Positions 1 through 7,596 of a stretch of 12,185 bases of DNA are shown piece after piece. The stretch is from positions 1-12,185 of the forward strand of contig DOUV01000703.1 of NCBI GenBank assembly GCA_003520455.1, written 5' to 3'. The stretch is from Chloroflexota bacterium (GTDB taxonomy: Bacteria > Chloroflexota > Anaerolineae > Ardenticatenales > Ardenticatenaceae). The notes under the pieces are model-generated. The model was not told the DNA's origin. It ran no database searches and saw only the letters and a list, made by a program, of their open reading frames with translations. Made by a program: the position numbers and the translations under genes. Each line of letters starts with the position of its first letter. Position 1 is the first letter of the stretch.

Positions 1-2
1 CT

Positions 3-269
3 GTGCAGACGACGCTGCTCCGCCTGGCGGCCGGCGGCTTCGTGGTGGACACGCCCGGCATCCGAGAGTTTGGGCTCAGCGACCTGCACCGGCACGAACT
101 GGCCCGATTCTTCCCGGAGATTGCCGCACTGGCGCCTCACTGCCGCTTCAAGGACTGCGCTCACAGCGATGAGCCAGAGTGCGCCGTGCGCGCCGGGGTG
201 AGCCAGGGTGAGATTCTAACCAGCCGGTATCACAGCTACCGGCAGATCTACGCCAGTCTCCCCACATAG
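3..269 (+). CDS. rsgA: Ribosome small-subunit-dependent GTPase A, C-terminal part (5' end outside window)
   Basis: This is the last 88 codons of RsgA, a circularly permuted GTPase that acts late in 30S ribosomal subunit maturation. The G3 switch motif DTPG is at residues 16-19 of the fragment. It is followed by the C-terminal zinc-binding domain with Cys47, Cys52, His54 and Cys60. Their spacing (5, 2, 6) is the same as that of the known zinc ligands of E. coli RsgA. The reading frame is open to the window edge, and the first codon seen (GTG) lies well inside the protein, so the true start, the N-terminal OB fold and most of the GTPase domain are upstream. It is the only + strand gene and is unrelated in function to the sugar cluster. 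It ends at a TAG and converges with the quinone oxidoreductase gene across a 251-base gap. Confidence 0.93.
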   Translation: MQTTLLRLAAGGFVVDTPGIREFGLSDLHRHELARFFPEIAALAPHCRFKDCAHSDEPECAVRAGVSQGEILTSRYHSYRQIYASLPT

Positions 270-306
270 CGCAATCGGAGGCTATCACGGGCCGTCCCAC
301 AGATCA

Positions 307-356
307 CGCTCGGGAATGGGTATGGGTACGCGCATGCACCGGCCCATTCCCGAGCG
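307..356. terminator. Perfect 14-bp inverted repeat between convergent genes
   Basis: The arms are CGCTCGGGAATGGG (307-320) and CCCATTCCCGAGCG (343-356), exactly complementary with a 22-base loop. It sits 38 bases after the rsgA stop and 165 bases after the end of the convergent quinone oxidoreductase gene. A stem this long could end transcription from both sides. No run of T follows on either strand, so it is not a textbook intrinsic terminator. It could also be a dispersed repeat unit or a protein-binding site. The rest of the 270-520 gap holds no convincing gene. Confidence 0.45.
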
Positions 357-520
357 CACCTCCTGGCTCATCACCGGAAACAGCGCCCCGCACAGAGATC
401 GATAGAAGGCTACCTCGATGCACCCACAAAGAGCGCAAAGAACTTCTTGCGGTCGCTGCGGTCCATTCTCCGATCCGGCTTGCCAGGCATACCCCATTAG
501 CAGAGGTTTACCCTACGTGG

Positions 521-1510
521 CTAACCGTGAGACGGCGGGATCAACAAGACCTTCCCCTTCGTCTTGCGGCCTTCCATGGAAGCATGAGCCTCAGCGGCTT
601 CGGCCAGCGGCAGAATCTTGTCGATTCGAACGTCGAGCTCGCCTGCGCCGATCCACTCGAACAGGTCCCCGGCCCGCTGCAGCAGCTCGCTCCGGTCGGC
701 AATAAAGTGGGACAGGTAGGGGCGGGTCACAACCAGCGACCCCTTGCTTGAGAGAGCGGACAGATCGAATGGTGGTACCACCCCGCTGGAGCGGCCGTAC
801 AGAACCATCCCGCCTCGCGGTTTCAGGCAGTTCAGCCCCTTGTCGAAGGTCGTCTTGCCCACCGAATCGTATACCACGTCCACACCCTTGCCACCGGTCA
901 GGCGCTTCGTCTCCCACTCGAAGTCGGCCTTGGTGTAGAGGATGACCTCATCGGCACCGGCTTCGCGAGCCAGACGCGCCTTTTCCTCGGTCGAGACCGT
1001 GCCGATCACCCGCGTGCCCCATCGTTTGAGCATCTGGACGAGGAGGAGGCCCGTCCCACCGGCCGCCGCGTGAACGAGTGCGGTCGCGCCGGCGTGGAGC
1101 GGGCAGGTGCTCTCGGTAAGATAATGGGCCGTCAACCCCTGAAGCATGACCGCCGCTGCCAACCGGCTGTCCACCCCTTCGGGAACGGGCGCGAGGGTCC
1201 AGGCCGGCACGACGGCATACTCCGCGTAGGAGCCCAGTTGCATGCAGTAAGCAACACGGTCCCCTGGCCGAACCCCAGAGACTCCGGGACCGACAGCATC
1301 TACCACCCCGGCGCCTTCCATACCCAGGGTGAACGGCAACCGGCTCGCGAGATTCCCCGTACTTCCCCTCCGCTGGTTGATATCAATGAAGTTGACGCCC
1401 GCCGCCTCGATCCTCACCCGCGCTTCACCCCTACTGGGCTCAGGACGTCCTGTGTCCTCGTAGCACAGGACCTCAGGACTGCCGAATGTGTGTGCTCGAA
1501 CCGCCCACAT
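521..1510 (-). CDS. NADPH:quinone oxidoreductase-like MDR protein (zeta-crystallin type)
   Basis: This is a 329-residue medium-chain dehydrogenase/reductase of the zinc-free quinone oxidoreductase class, which reduces quinones or enones with NADPH in the cytosol. The N-terminal GroES-like domain covers about residues 1-120, with the family stretch [12 protein letters not shown] near residues 36-47 and the GMEGAGVV segment near 63-70. The Rossmann domain carries the nucleotide-binding motif AAAGGTG at 148-154. The structural zinc cysteine cluster of alcohol dehydrogenases is absent, as expected for this class. Length is normal for Qor. The start has an SD (GAGGAG, 8 bases upstream), and the gene follows the Fe-ADH gene after 33 bases, so the two are probably cotranscribed. 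The physiological substrate cannot be read from the sequence. A link to the sugar pathway is possible only by position. Confidence 0.88.
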   Translation of the reverse strand: MWAVRAHTFGSPEVLCYEDTGRPEPSRGEARVRIEAAGVNFIDINQRRGSTGNLASRLPFTLGMEGAGVVDAVGPGVSGVRPGDRVAYCMQLGSYAEYAVVPAWTLAPVPEGVDSRLAAAVMLQGLTAHYLTESTCPLHAGATALVHAAAGGTGLLLVQMLKRWGTRVIGTVSTEEKARLAREAGADEVILYTKADFEWETKRLTGGKGVDVVYDSVGKTTFDKGLNCLKPRGGMVLYGRSSGVVPPFDLSALSSKGSLVVTRPYLSHFIADRSELLQRAGDLFEWIGAGELDVRIDKILPLAEAAEAHASMEGRKTKGKVLLIPPSHG

Positions 1511-1543
1511 GAGTTTCGCTCCTCTTCCCGGAGGACGATAATC

Positions 1544-2689
1544 TTACAACGCCGTCGCAAGAATCGCGGTGAGGTCAGCCTCGGCGAGCGGCCGAGGGTT
1601 GTGCTTGAGCGACGCAGACGGCAGCGCTTCCTGGATGATGAGAGGAAAATCCGCCTCAGTCACCCCGAACTCCCGCAACCGGGTCGGGAGCTCGATCCGG
1701 CGGATCAACTGCCGCACCTTCAGGACGCCGAGCCGGGCGGCTTGTGCCACCGGGAGGCCGCCCGGCGCCGCTCCCAAAGCGTAGCCGACCTGGGCGTACT
1801 TCTGCTCGGCCCAGGGCAGATTGTAGGCCATGACGTGCGGGAGCAGCATCCCGCACACAGTACCGTGCGGGATCCCATAGCGAATACCCAGAGGGTGGGC
1901 CAGGCCATGAACCCCGCCCAAGCGCGCATTGGCGAGGGCTATTCCAGCCAGTAAGCTGCCGTAGAGCATATCCGAGCGCGCTTCAAGGTCGGTGCCGTCC
2001 TGATAGGCCCAGACCAGCGAGCGCCCGATGAGACGGATTGCCTCGCTCGCCAGCGCATCGGTCGTGGGCGAGGCGCCGGTGGACACGAAGGCCTCCACCG
2101 CCTGACACAAGGCGTCACTGCCCGTGGCGGCCATGACGGACCGCGGGAGACTGCTCGTCAGCTCCGGATCGACCAGCGCGACGCGGGCAAACCAGTCGTC
2201 GGAGCGGATGCTCTCTTTGCACTGTCGCATCGGGTCGCTGAGAACGGCATTCTGGGTGACCTCAGCCCCACTCCCCGCCGTGGTCGGCGCGGTGATCAGT
2301 GGGAGCCCCGCCCCCTCCAGCGGCCGCCCCTGGAAATACTCGGCCACCGAACCAGGTAGGCAGGCCAGGCCGGCGATAGCCTTGGCCGTATCCATCGCGC
2401 TGCCACCACCCACTCCGACAACGATCTCGCAGCCATCTTTCCGGAGTTGGGCGATGCCCGCTTCCACCAGTTCGATGGTCGGCTCGCCGCGCACTTCGGC
2501 AAACAGGCTGGCAGCCACCCCGGCGGCGGCCAGGCTCCCCAGCAGGCGGTCGAGGAAACCAACCCGCCGGGCCGCACCAGCCCCACAGACGAGCAGCGCG
2601 TGGCTCCCCAGGATGGCCGCCCCGTCGCCCAGGTGGGCGATACAGCCCACCCCCGTCACAACGCGCGTCGGCAGGTGGAACAGAGGCAT
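1544..2689 (-). CDS. Iron-containing alcohol dehydrogenase (group III)
   Basis: A 381-residue member of the Fe-ADH family (FucO, MAR, DhaT relatives), which interconverts short aldehydes or ketones and alcohols with NAD(P)H. The N-terminal dinucleotide domain has GGGSAMD at 94-100 and the PTTAGSGAEVT signature at 135-145. The C-terminal helical domain carries the metal site: Asp192, His261 and His275, with His265 also present. Aligned by eye to E. coli FucO (Asp196, His200, His263, His277), the second ligand position is Gln196 rather than His. The start has a strong SD (GGAGG, 8 bases upstream). In this cluster a likely role is removing an aldehyde, such as lactaldehyde or glycolaldehyde from an aldol cleavage, or oxidising a polyol to feed a kinase. 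Which one cannot be decided from sequence. Confidence 0.9.
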   Translation of the reverse strand: MPLFHLPTRVVTGVGCIAHLGDGAAILGSHALLVCGAGAARRVGFLDRLLGSLAAAGVAASLFAEVRGEPTIELVEAGIAQLRKDGCEIVVGVGGGSAMDTAKAIAGLACLPGSVAEYFQGRPLEGAGLPLITAPTTAGSGAEVTQNAVLSDPMRQCKESIRSDDWFARVALVDPELTSSLPRSVMAATGSDALCQAVEAFVSTGASPTTDALASEAIRLIGRSLVWAYQDGTDLEARSDMLYGSLLAGIALANARLGGVHGLAHPLGIRYGIPHGTVCGMLLPHVMAYNLPWAEQKYAQVGYALGAAPGGLPVAQAARLGVLKVRQLIRRIELPTRLREFGVTEADFPLIIQEALPSASLKHNPRPLAEADLTAILATAL

Positions 2690-2716
2690 GAGCTTTCCTC
2701 CCAGCTTTCCCTCATG

Positions 2717-2732
2717 GCCGGATGCATCCGGC
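2717..2732. repeat. Perfect 16-bp palindrome upstream of the Fe-ADH gene
   Basis: GCCGGATGCATCCGGC reads the same on both strands. It lies about 28 bases upstream of the Fe-ADH start and a few bases outside its SD. It is followed by a GCCGG echo (2736-2740), so an alternative local fold exists. It could be an operator for this gene, a small hairpin separating the corrinoid and Fe-ADH messages, or one copy of a dispersed intergenic repeat. Nothing in the sequence decides between these. Confidence 0.45.
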
Positions 2733-2752
2733 TATGCCGGGAATGACCTCAA

Positions 2753-2806
2753 GCGTGAAACGTGATAAGCGTCCTTGCAAGAATCCTCACGCCTCACGTT
2801 TCACAT
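2753..2806. repeat. Heptad-repeat dyad between corrinoid protein and Fe-ADH genes
   Basis: GTGAAACGTGA (2755-2765) and TCACGTTTCAC (2794-2804) form a perfect 11-bp inverted repeat around a 28-base loop. Each arm is built of 7-base units: GCGTGAA, ACGTGAT on the left (2753-2766) and CTCACGC, CTCACGT, TTCACAT on the right (2786-2806). This looks like the short tandem heptamers scattered between genes in some bacterial genomes. In RNA it would form a stem downstream of the corrinoid protein gene (stop at 2870). There is no T tract that would make it a clear terminator. Confidence 0.55.
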
Positions 2807-2869
2807 TACCATAAATTCCTCCTCTTGTGCACCGCGAACGCCCAGTCGCTGTGTCACCGAATGAGGCTC

Positions 2870-3523
2870 TCACACCACCGCCAGCGCCGCCTTGGCCCAG
2901 GCTGCGGCAGCGGGCGCGTCAGCCGCGAAAATATCGGCGCCAATCTCGTCGGCGAACTGCTGGGTAACAGGGGCGCCGCCCACCATAAGTGTCACCTGGT
3001 CCCGGACGCCGGCTTCCTTCAGTGCCTTAACGACCAGCCGCATGTTTCTCACGGTGGTCGTCAACAGCGCGCTCAGACCGACGAAGGTCGGTTGGTGTTC
3101 CTGCACTGCGTCGACAAATTGCTCCGGGGACACGTCCACACCCAGGTCTATCACGGCGAACCCGGCCCCTTCGAACATCATCGCCACGAGGTTCTTGCCG
3201 ATATCGTGGACGTCACCCTTGACGGTCCCGAGCACCACCTTGCCCACAGGCTCGACATCGGCCGTGAGGAGGTAGGGCTTGAGAATCCCCAGCGCCGCTT
3301 TCATCGCACGCGCCGCGGCGAGCATTTCAGGCACGAAGCACTCCTGCTTCTCAAAGCAGCGACCGACCTCCTCCATCGCGGCGATCAACGCCTCGTCGAG
3401 AATCGCCGCCGGGTCGCAGCCGGCCGCGAGCGCCTGGCACACTTGTTCAGTGGTCCGGCGGGCATTGCCCTCGAAAACGCTTTCAAAAATAGTGTCCAGT
3501 ACGGCATCGACATCGTTGAGCAT
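2870..3523 (-). CDS. Corrinoid (B12-binding) methyl-carrier protein, MtaC/MtbC/MttC type
   Basis: A 217-residue cobalamin protein that carries a methyl group on cobalt between a substrate methyltransferase and an acceptor methyltransferase. Residues 1-85 form the helical cap domain (B12-binding-2). Residues about 93-217 form the Rossmann-like B12 domain with the base-off/His-on motif D104-V-H106-D-I-G109, where His106 is the expected lower cobalt ligand. S151-x-L153 and G182-G183 are the other two cofactor-binding segments. Length is standard for one-carbon corrinoid carriers. I chose the ATG at 3523 because AAGGAG lies 7-8 bases before it. An in-frame ATG 13 codons further upstream has no comparable site. 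The natural partner here is the UroD-like protein at 9241-10275. No corrinoid-activating (RACE) or pterin-binding methyltransferase gene is present. Confidence 0.92.
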   Translation of the reverse strand: MLNDVDAVLDTIFESVFEGNARRTTEQVCQALAAGCDPAAILDEALIAAMEEVGRCFEKQECFVPEMLAAARAMKAALGILKPYLLTADVEPVGKVVLGTVKGDVHDIGKNLVAMMFEGAGFAVIDLGVDVSPEQFVDAVQEHQPTFVGLSALLTTTVRNMRLVVKALKEAGVRDQVTLMVGGAPVTQQFADEIGADIFAADAPAAAAWAKAALAVV

Positions 3524-3613
3524 CGTATTTTCTCCTTGATCCTTCGTTCTATCGCTCTTCAACCATATGCTGCCAGCGGACGCAAAGCGTGATCGGACTC
3601 GCTCCCTCGGTCG

Positions 3614-3850
3614 CTATTCCAACGCTTTCTTTATTCCAGCAATGATCTCTTTCTTGCCGACGGTGACAGCTTCCAGGAGCACGGCATTCGAAGGCTGAGG
3701 CGTATCTGGGGCCGCTACCCGTACAATCGGGCCTTCCAGGTACTCGATGGCGTCCTCTGCAATGAGTGCCGCTATTTCAGCCCCAACGCCCCCTGTCTTG
3801 CAGCCCTCGTAGGCCACGACGACCCGACCGGTTTTCTTCACTGAGCGTAA
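3614..3850 (-). pseudogene. C-terminal remnant of a 2-oxoacid/acetoin dehydrogenase E1 beta subunit
   Basis: About 78 codons match the very C-terminal end of the E1 beta (transketolase C-terminal) subunit of pyruvate, branched-chain or acetoin dehydrogenase complexes. The match begins at LRSVKKTGRVVV, includes GGVGAEIAALIAE and RVAAPDTP, and ends at a proper stop. A complete E1 beta is about 325 residues, so roughly 250 residues including the thiamine-binding and pyrimidine domains are missing. Codons upstream in the same frame (to 4222) have no resemblance to the family and run into the kinase gene on the same strand. E1 alpha and E2 are absent. The fragment itself has no internal stop or frameshift, so the loss may be fairly recent, or the piece may be retained as a small protein from the in-frame GTG near 3844. 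No good SD is seen for that. Confidence 0.72.
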
Positions 3851-3887
3851 GGTGGCACATCCGGCCGCTGCTCCGCAGCTCCTGTCA

Positions 3888-3915
3888 GTTGTCCGTTGCC
3901 CGTTGTTTGTTGTAC
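3888..3915. repeat. Tandem 7-base degenerate repeat between kinase and E1 beta remnant
   Basis: Four units in perfect register, GTTGTCC, GTTGCCC, GTTGTTT and GTTGTAC, share GTTG at every seventh base. They lie 8 bases beyond the kinase stop and about 37 bases from where the E1 beta homology breaks off. A small GCTGC/GCAGC dyad (3867-3879) is next to it. The tract is a candidate junction for the rearrangement that removed the rest of the E1 beta gene. Confidence 0.6.
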
Positions 3916-3923
3916 CGGCGGTC

Positions 3924-5453
3924 TCAGAGGCCGGCGAGTGTGTACAGGTGATCCCAGGGTTCTCGCATCGCCTCGAGCAAGCGTCTGTACTCGGCGTAGC
4001 GCGCCAGGTAGTGAGGCGTGGCCGCCGCATTCGGTTCCTGGCGGCGCTCGATTCGCACGGCGCGGGCGACCGCCTCGGCGTGATCCTTATACACCCCCGC
4101 GCCGATGCCCGCGCAAAGCGCCACCCCCCGCGCGCCAATCTCGGTGCCCGCCGGCACCTCCATCGGCAGTTGCAGGGCATCTGCGAAGATCTGGACCCAC
4201 ACCTGGCTCCGAGCGCCGCCACCGGTGAGTCGAGCCCTATCGATCCGCGCCCCCGCGGCGCGCAGTTTTTCGATGTGATTCAGGTGGCCGTAAACGACGC
4301 CCTCGTACAGGGCGCGCAGCAGATGTGCTTTCGTGTGCCAGCCGGCGATGCCGTAGAAACCGGCTCGAGCGGTTGGCTGCACGTTCGAGCCGAACAGGAA
4401 AGGATGGAAGATGATATCGGTGCTCCCGGGCGGCAGGCTGGCGACCTTCTCATTGGAAACTTCATACACTGAGATGCCGCGAGCCCTGGCTTCAGCCTGC
4501 TCTTCGGCACAAAATTGGGTGATGAACCACTCCAGATTTGTCGCCGAGGTTGCGCTGGCCTCGACCGTCAGCCATAGACCGGGCACCGTGTAGAGCGTGG
4601 TCATGAACAGGGTCGGGTCCACGATAGGGTCGGCGGTCACGATCTCGTTGATGCTCCAGGTACCAGCGACGATGCAGATCTGTCCTGGATCGACGACCCC
4701 CGCCCCGAGTGCGCTGGCGTCCACGTCAAAGAGCCCACCCACCACGGGCGTTCCGGCGAGCAGCCCGGTTTCCCCCGCCGCCCGGGGCGTCACCCGCCCG
4801 GCAACCTCGAAGCTATGGACCGGTGTCGGCAGCGCCCGAAACACCTCACTGATGCCGTACCGCTCCAACAGCTCCGGGGAGTAGCGCCTGGTTCGCTGGT
4901 CCAGCAGGCTGGTCGCGCTGATGTCGGTGAAGTCGGTGGTGATCTCGCCGGTCAGACAATATTTGATGTAGTCCTTGCACAAGAGTACCGCCCCGATTCG
5001 CGCATAGGCATCCGGCTCGTTCTGTTTGAGCCAGGCGAGCAGCGCGTTGGGCTGGGCGGGCCAGAAGGACTGCAACGTGCGAGGAAAGACCTGCGAGTGC
5101 AGCTCCTTCTTATCCCATCCGGCGAGAACATCTGCCGCTCGCGTGTCCATCGACCCGATACCAGGCCGGAGCGGATTCATGTGCCTGTCGAGCAAGTACA
5201 GCCCGTTGCCGTGACCCGAGACGCCAACACCGACAATCTCTCCTGGCTTGATCCTTGATGCCGAAATCGCTTCCCGGATGGCATCGGCAGTGCCGGCCCA
5301 AAGCCCGTACATGTTCCGCTCGGTCCAGCCCGGATGCGGATACTGCATCTCACTTTTTCGGCCGGCAACTTGAATCTCGCGGCCTTCCAGATCAAAAATC
5401 GCCGCTTTGGAGACGGTGCTCCCGTTATCGATGCCGAGAAGATACTCAGCCAT
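3924..5453 (-). CDS. FGGY carbohydrate kinase, L-xylulokinase (LyxK)-like
   Basis: A 509-residue cytosolic sugar kinase that would phosphorylate a ketopentose or related sugar with ATP. Residues 7-12 (GIDNGS) are the phosphate-1 loop. GWTERNM (42-48), VSGHGNGLYLLD (78-89), DYIKYCLTGE (161-170) and GTPVVGGLFDV (234-244) line up closely with remembered E. coli LyxK. Asp243 is the expected catalytic base. The adenosine-site segment GGGARSQVW is in the C-terminal domain, and length is normal. The ATG at 5453 was chosen over a GTG three codons upstream, but neither has a strong SD. Together with the UlaE-like epimerase it suggests entry through L-xylulose 5-phosphate. Erythritol-type kinases are related, so L-xylulose as substrate is likely but not certain. 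It starts 124 bases after the MalG-type permease stop. Confidence 0.88.
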   Translation of the reverse strand: MAEYLLGIDNGSTVSKAAIFDLEGREIQVAGRKSEMQYPHPGWTERNMYGLWAGTADAIREAISASRIKPGEIVGVGVSGHGNGLYLLDRHMNPLRPGIGSMDTRAADVLAGWDKKELHSQVFPRTLQSFWPAQPNALLAWLKQNEPDAYARIGAVLLCKDYIKYCLTGEITTDFTDISATSLLDQRTRRYSPELLERYGISEVFRALPTPVHSFEVAGRVTPRAAGETGLLAGTPVVGGLFDVDASALGAGVVDPGQICIVAGTWSINEIVTADPIVDPTLFMTTLYTVPGLWLTVEASATSATNLEWFITQFCAEEQAEARARGISVYEVSNEKVASLPPGSTDIIFHPFLFGSNVQPTARAGFYGIAGWHTKAHLLRALYEGVVYGHLNHIEKLRAAGARIDRARLTGGGARSQVWVQIFADALQLPMEVPAGTEIGARGVALCAGIGAGVYKDHAEAVARAVRIERRQEPNAAATPHYLARYAEYRRLLEAMREPWDHLYTLAGL

Positions 5454-5577
5454 GAGTGCCACCCCTTTTCACCGCACTCGCCGCGTGAAGAAGACGCTTT
5501 CTCCGGGCGAGGACGGATCATCACCAGAGCCCTCCGGCTGCGAGACAACCGGCACTCACCGGGTGGCCAACCAATCC

Positions 5578-6402
5578 TCACTGCCGGACGGCACCGTACG
5601 TCATTCCGCGCACGATGTACTTCTGCATGTAGAAGGAGAGCAGGACAATGGGTACGGCGACCATCATACCTAAGGCCGAGACGGCCCCCCAGTCCGGCTC
5701 GTAGACTCCGATGGTCAGTCCCGGGACCGCCTTGGGGAATGGAAGCACCCGGAGACCGGTCAAGAGTGTGGCGAACAGGAACTCATTCCAGGTGAACACA
5801 ATAACGAACAGCGAGACTGCCACCACCCCAGGTGCAGCCAGCGGCAAGATGTGATCCCGCACGACCTTCAACCAGGACGCACCATCGATCTGGGCGGCTT
5901 CCTCAATCGCATAGGGAATCTCGTCAATGAACCCTTTCATGATCCACACGACGAAGGGGATACTGGCCATGCTGTTCACAAAAATCAGGAGCATGTGCGT
6001 GTCGAACACGTGCAATCGCGTGGAAATGAGCCAGAACGCCACGGCCGGAGCGATGGGCGGCATGAAGCGGAACGACAAGACCGTGAAGGAGAGATTGTCG
6101 CCCCCGGTCCGGAAACGCGAGATGCTGTAGGCCGTCGGGAGCCCGAACGCGAGCGAGATCAGAAGCGTCCCTACGGCGATGATGATGCTGTCCTGAACGC
6201 CTCGGCCTCCGCCGTGGGTCCAGGCCTCAATAAAGCCCTCCATACTCACGCCGTGCGGCCAGAATGTCGGCGGATACTCGTACACCTCCGAGGAGGGTTT
6301 GAGCGACGTGATCACCATCCAGTAGAGTGGGAGCAGGGTCCACAGCGCGCCAAACAAGACGACGAGGTGGGCCAGAACACGGGGGAGTTTCTTGGTAGTC
6401 AT
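5578..6402 (-). CDS. Sugar ABC transporter permease, MalG type
   Basis: A 274-residue inner-membrane permease of the carbohydrate uptake CUT1 group. It has about six hydrophobic segments, the first near residues 11-32. The cytoplasmic EAA loop that docks the ATPase is at about 167-186 (EEAAQIDGAS, followed by LPLAAPG). The short C-terminal tail with GAVRQ is typical of MalG-like subunits. A strong SD (AAAGGAGG) lies 8 bases before the ATG, and the start is 37 bases after the MalF-type stop, so the two are translated from one message and should form a heterodimer. Substrate cannot be inferred from permease sequence. The surrounding kinases and epimerases point to a pentose, deoxysugar or polyol. 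Confidence 0.93.
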   Translation of the reverse strand: MTTKKLPRVLAHLVVLFGALWTLLPLYWMVITSLKPSSEVYEYPPTFWPHGVSMEGFIEAWTHGGGRGVQDSIIIAVGTLLISLAFGLPTAYSISRFRTGGDNLSFTVLSFRFMPPIAPAVAFWLISTRLHVFDTHMLLIFVNSMASIPFVVWIMKGFIDEIPYAIEEAAQIDGASWLKVVRDHILPLAAPGVVAVSLFVIVFTWNEFLFATLLTGLRVLPFPKAVPGLTIGVYEPDWGAVSALGMMVAVPIVLLSFYMQKYIVRGMTYGAVRQ

Positions 6403-6439
6403 GGCGGTCGCCTCCTTTATCTCAGATCACCGAGTCACA

Positions 6440-7381
6440 CTAACTTCGCTGGGATTGATCGGCGACGCGCGACAACTGGGTGAGCAACAACTTGCCCATG
6501 ATGATGATGATGACCAGTTGAACGACACTGAGAGCCGCTGCCAGGCCAAGGTCAAAGTACTTGAAACCGATCACGTAGGTGTAATAGGCGATACTCTCGG
6601 TCATGTCACCGGGTCCGCCGCGGCTGACAATAAAGACCAGATCGAACAGTTTAAACGCGTCGATGATCCGCAGGAAGATGGCCAGGAAAAGAAAGGGCTT
6701 CATCAGCGGAAGCGTCATGTCTCGGAAGGCCTTCAAGGGCGTGGCGCCATCCATATAGGCTGCCTCGTAGATCTCTTGGGAAAGGCTCTGCAGCCCGGCC
6801 AGCAGCAGGATGGTCATGAATGGCGTCCACTGCCAGATATCGGCGATCAGCAGCGCGGGTAACGCCCAGGCCGGCGAGGTCGCCCATTCCGGCCCCTTGA
6901 TGCCAACCAGGGAGAGGGTGTAGTTGAGAGGACCAAAACGTGGGTGGTAAATCAGCTTCCAGAGAATCGCCACCACGGCCGGCGTCATCATGAACGGCAG
7001 CAGAAACAAGGTCGTCATGAGCTGCCGGAGACGGGCGGAGACCTGTTGCAGCGAGAGAGCCATCACGAAGCCGAAGACCAGTTGCACGGCGATGCTGAGG
7101 ATCGCGAACCAACTCGTCACGTACAGTCCGTGCCAGAACCGGGGCGATTGGATGGCTCGAGCAAAATTACTCAACCCGACGAACTCCAGCGCCCCACCCG
7201 GATGAAACTTGCTGAAACTGAGGGCGAAGACGTAGATCGTGGGGTAGAGGCCAACCAGCAGCAGGAAGAGGAGGCAAGGGGCGACCAACACCCAGGCGAA
7301 GGTTTTTTCCCGGCCCAACCACCGCCGAGCCACCAGCCATCTCGCACCGACGCGCTCCGGCACCTTCATTGCAACAGTCAT
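6440..7381 (-). CDS. Sugar ABC transporter permease, MalF type
   Basis: A 313-residue permease of the CUT1 sugar uptake group, partner of the MalG-type subunit that follows it. The first membrane segment is near residues 29-49 and about six are visible in all. The EAA loop is at about 206-225 (EAAYMDGATPLKAF). It lacks the long periplasmic P2 loop of E. coli MalF, as is usual for most CUT1 permeases. I placed the start at the ATG at 7381 because AAAGGAG lies 8 bases upstream. An in-frame GTG seven codons earlier would put that site inside the gene. The 215 bases upstream (7382-7596), where a solute-binding protein gene often lies, hold no gene, only short dyads such as TTGCC/GGCAA (7497-7509). 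Confidence 0.93.
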   Translation of the reverse strand: MTVAMKVPERVGARWLVARRWLGREKTFAWVLVAPCLLFLLLVGLYPTIYVFALSFSKFHPGGALEFVGLSNFARAIQSPRFWHGLYVTSWFAILSIAVQLVFGFVMALSLQQVSARLRQLMTTLFLLPFMMTPAVVAILWKLIYHPRFGPLNYTLSLVGIKGPEWATSPAWALPALLIADIWQWTPFMTILLLAGLQSLSQEIYEAAYMDGATPLKAFRDMTLPLMKPFLFLAIFLRIIDAFKLFDLVFIVSRGGPGDMTESIAYYTYVIGFKYFDLGLAAALSVVQLVIIIIMGKLLLTQLSRVADQSQRS

Positions 7382-7596
7382 GGTTTCGACTCCTTTAGCC
7401 ACATCAGGATCCTTACATTTGTCGCCACGGTTCGGACAATCTGGAATCTATCTGCCAGTCGCCCGTAGCAGGGAACAGTAGCAACATCTCCGCACATTGC
7501 CCACGGCAACATCAGAGAAGCACACAAGCAGGCCTGCTCCCGCCCGCCGCCCAGTCCAGTGTCCGATTCGTGGCTTTCACGGAGCGCCTCATTCCC

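Noticed and set aside
285..705. Small open frames on both strands in the rsgA/Qor gap
   Set aside because: They span the inverted repeat, have no SD or recognisable protein features, and overlap the end of the Qor gene.
1070..1954. Long + strand open frame (294 codons) opposite the Qor and Fe-ADH genes
   Set aside because: It is antisense to two clear genes, matches no family I know, and reflects GC-rich codon bias on the opposite strand.
2762..3592. + strand open frame of 276 codons opposite the corrinoid protein gene
   Set aside because: The B12-binding motif and SD are on the - strand, and the + frame resembles nothing.
5454..5557. GAGTGCC/GGCACTC 7-bp inverted repeat in the MalG/LyxK gap
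   Set aside because: The arms are 90 bases apart and only 7 bases long, so a chance match is likely.
7527..7538. 12-bp palindrome AGCAGGCCTGCT before the MalF-type gene
   Set aside because: Short and composed of common GC-rich words, so it could arise by chance; no position-specific reason to call it an operator.
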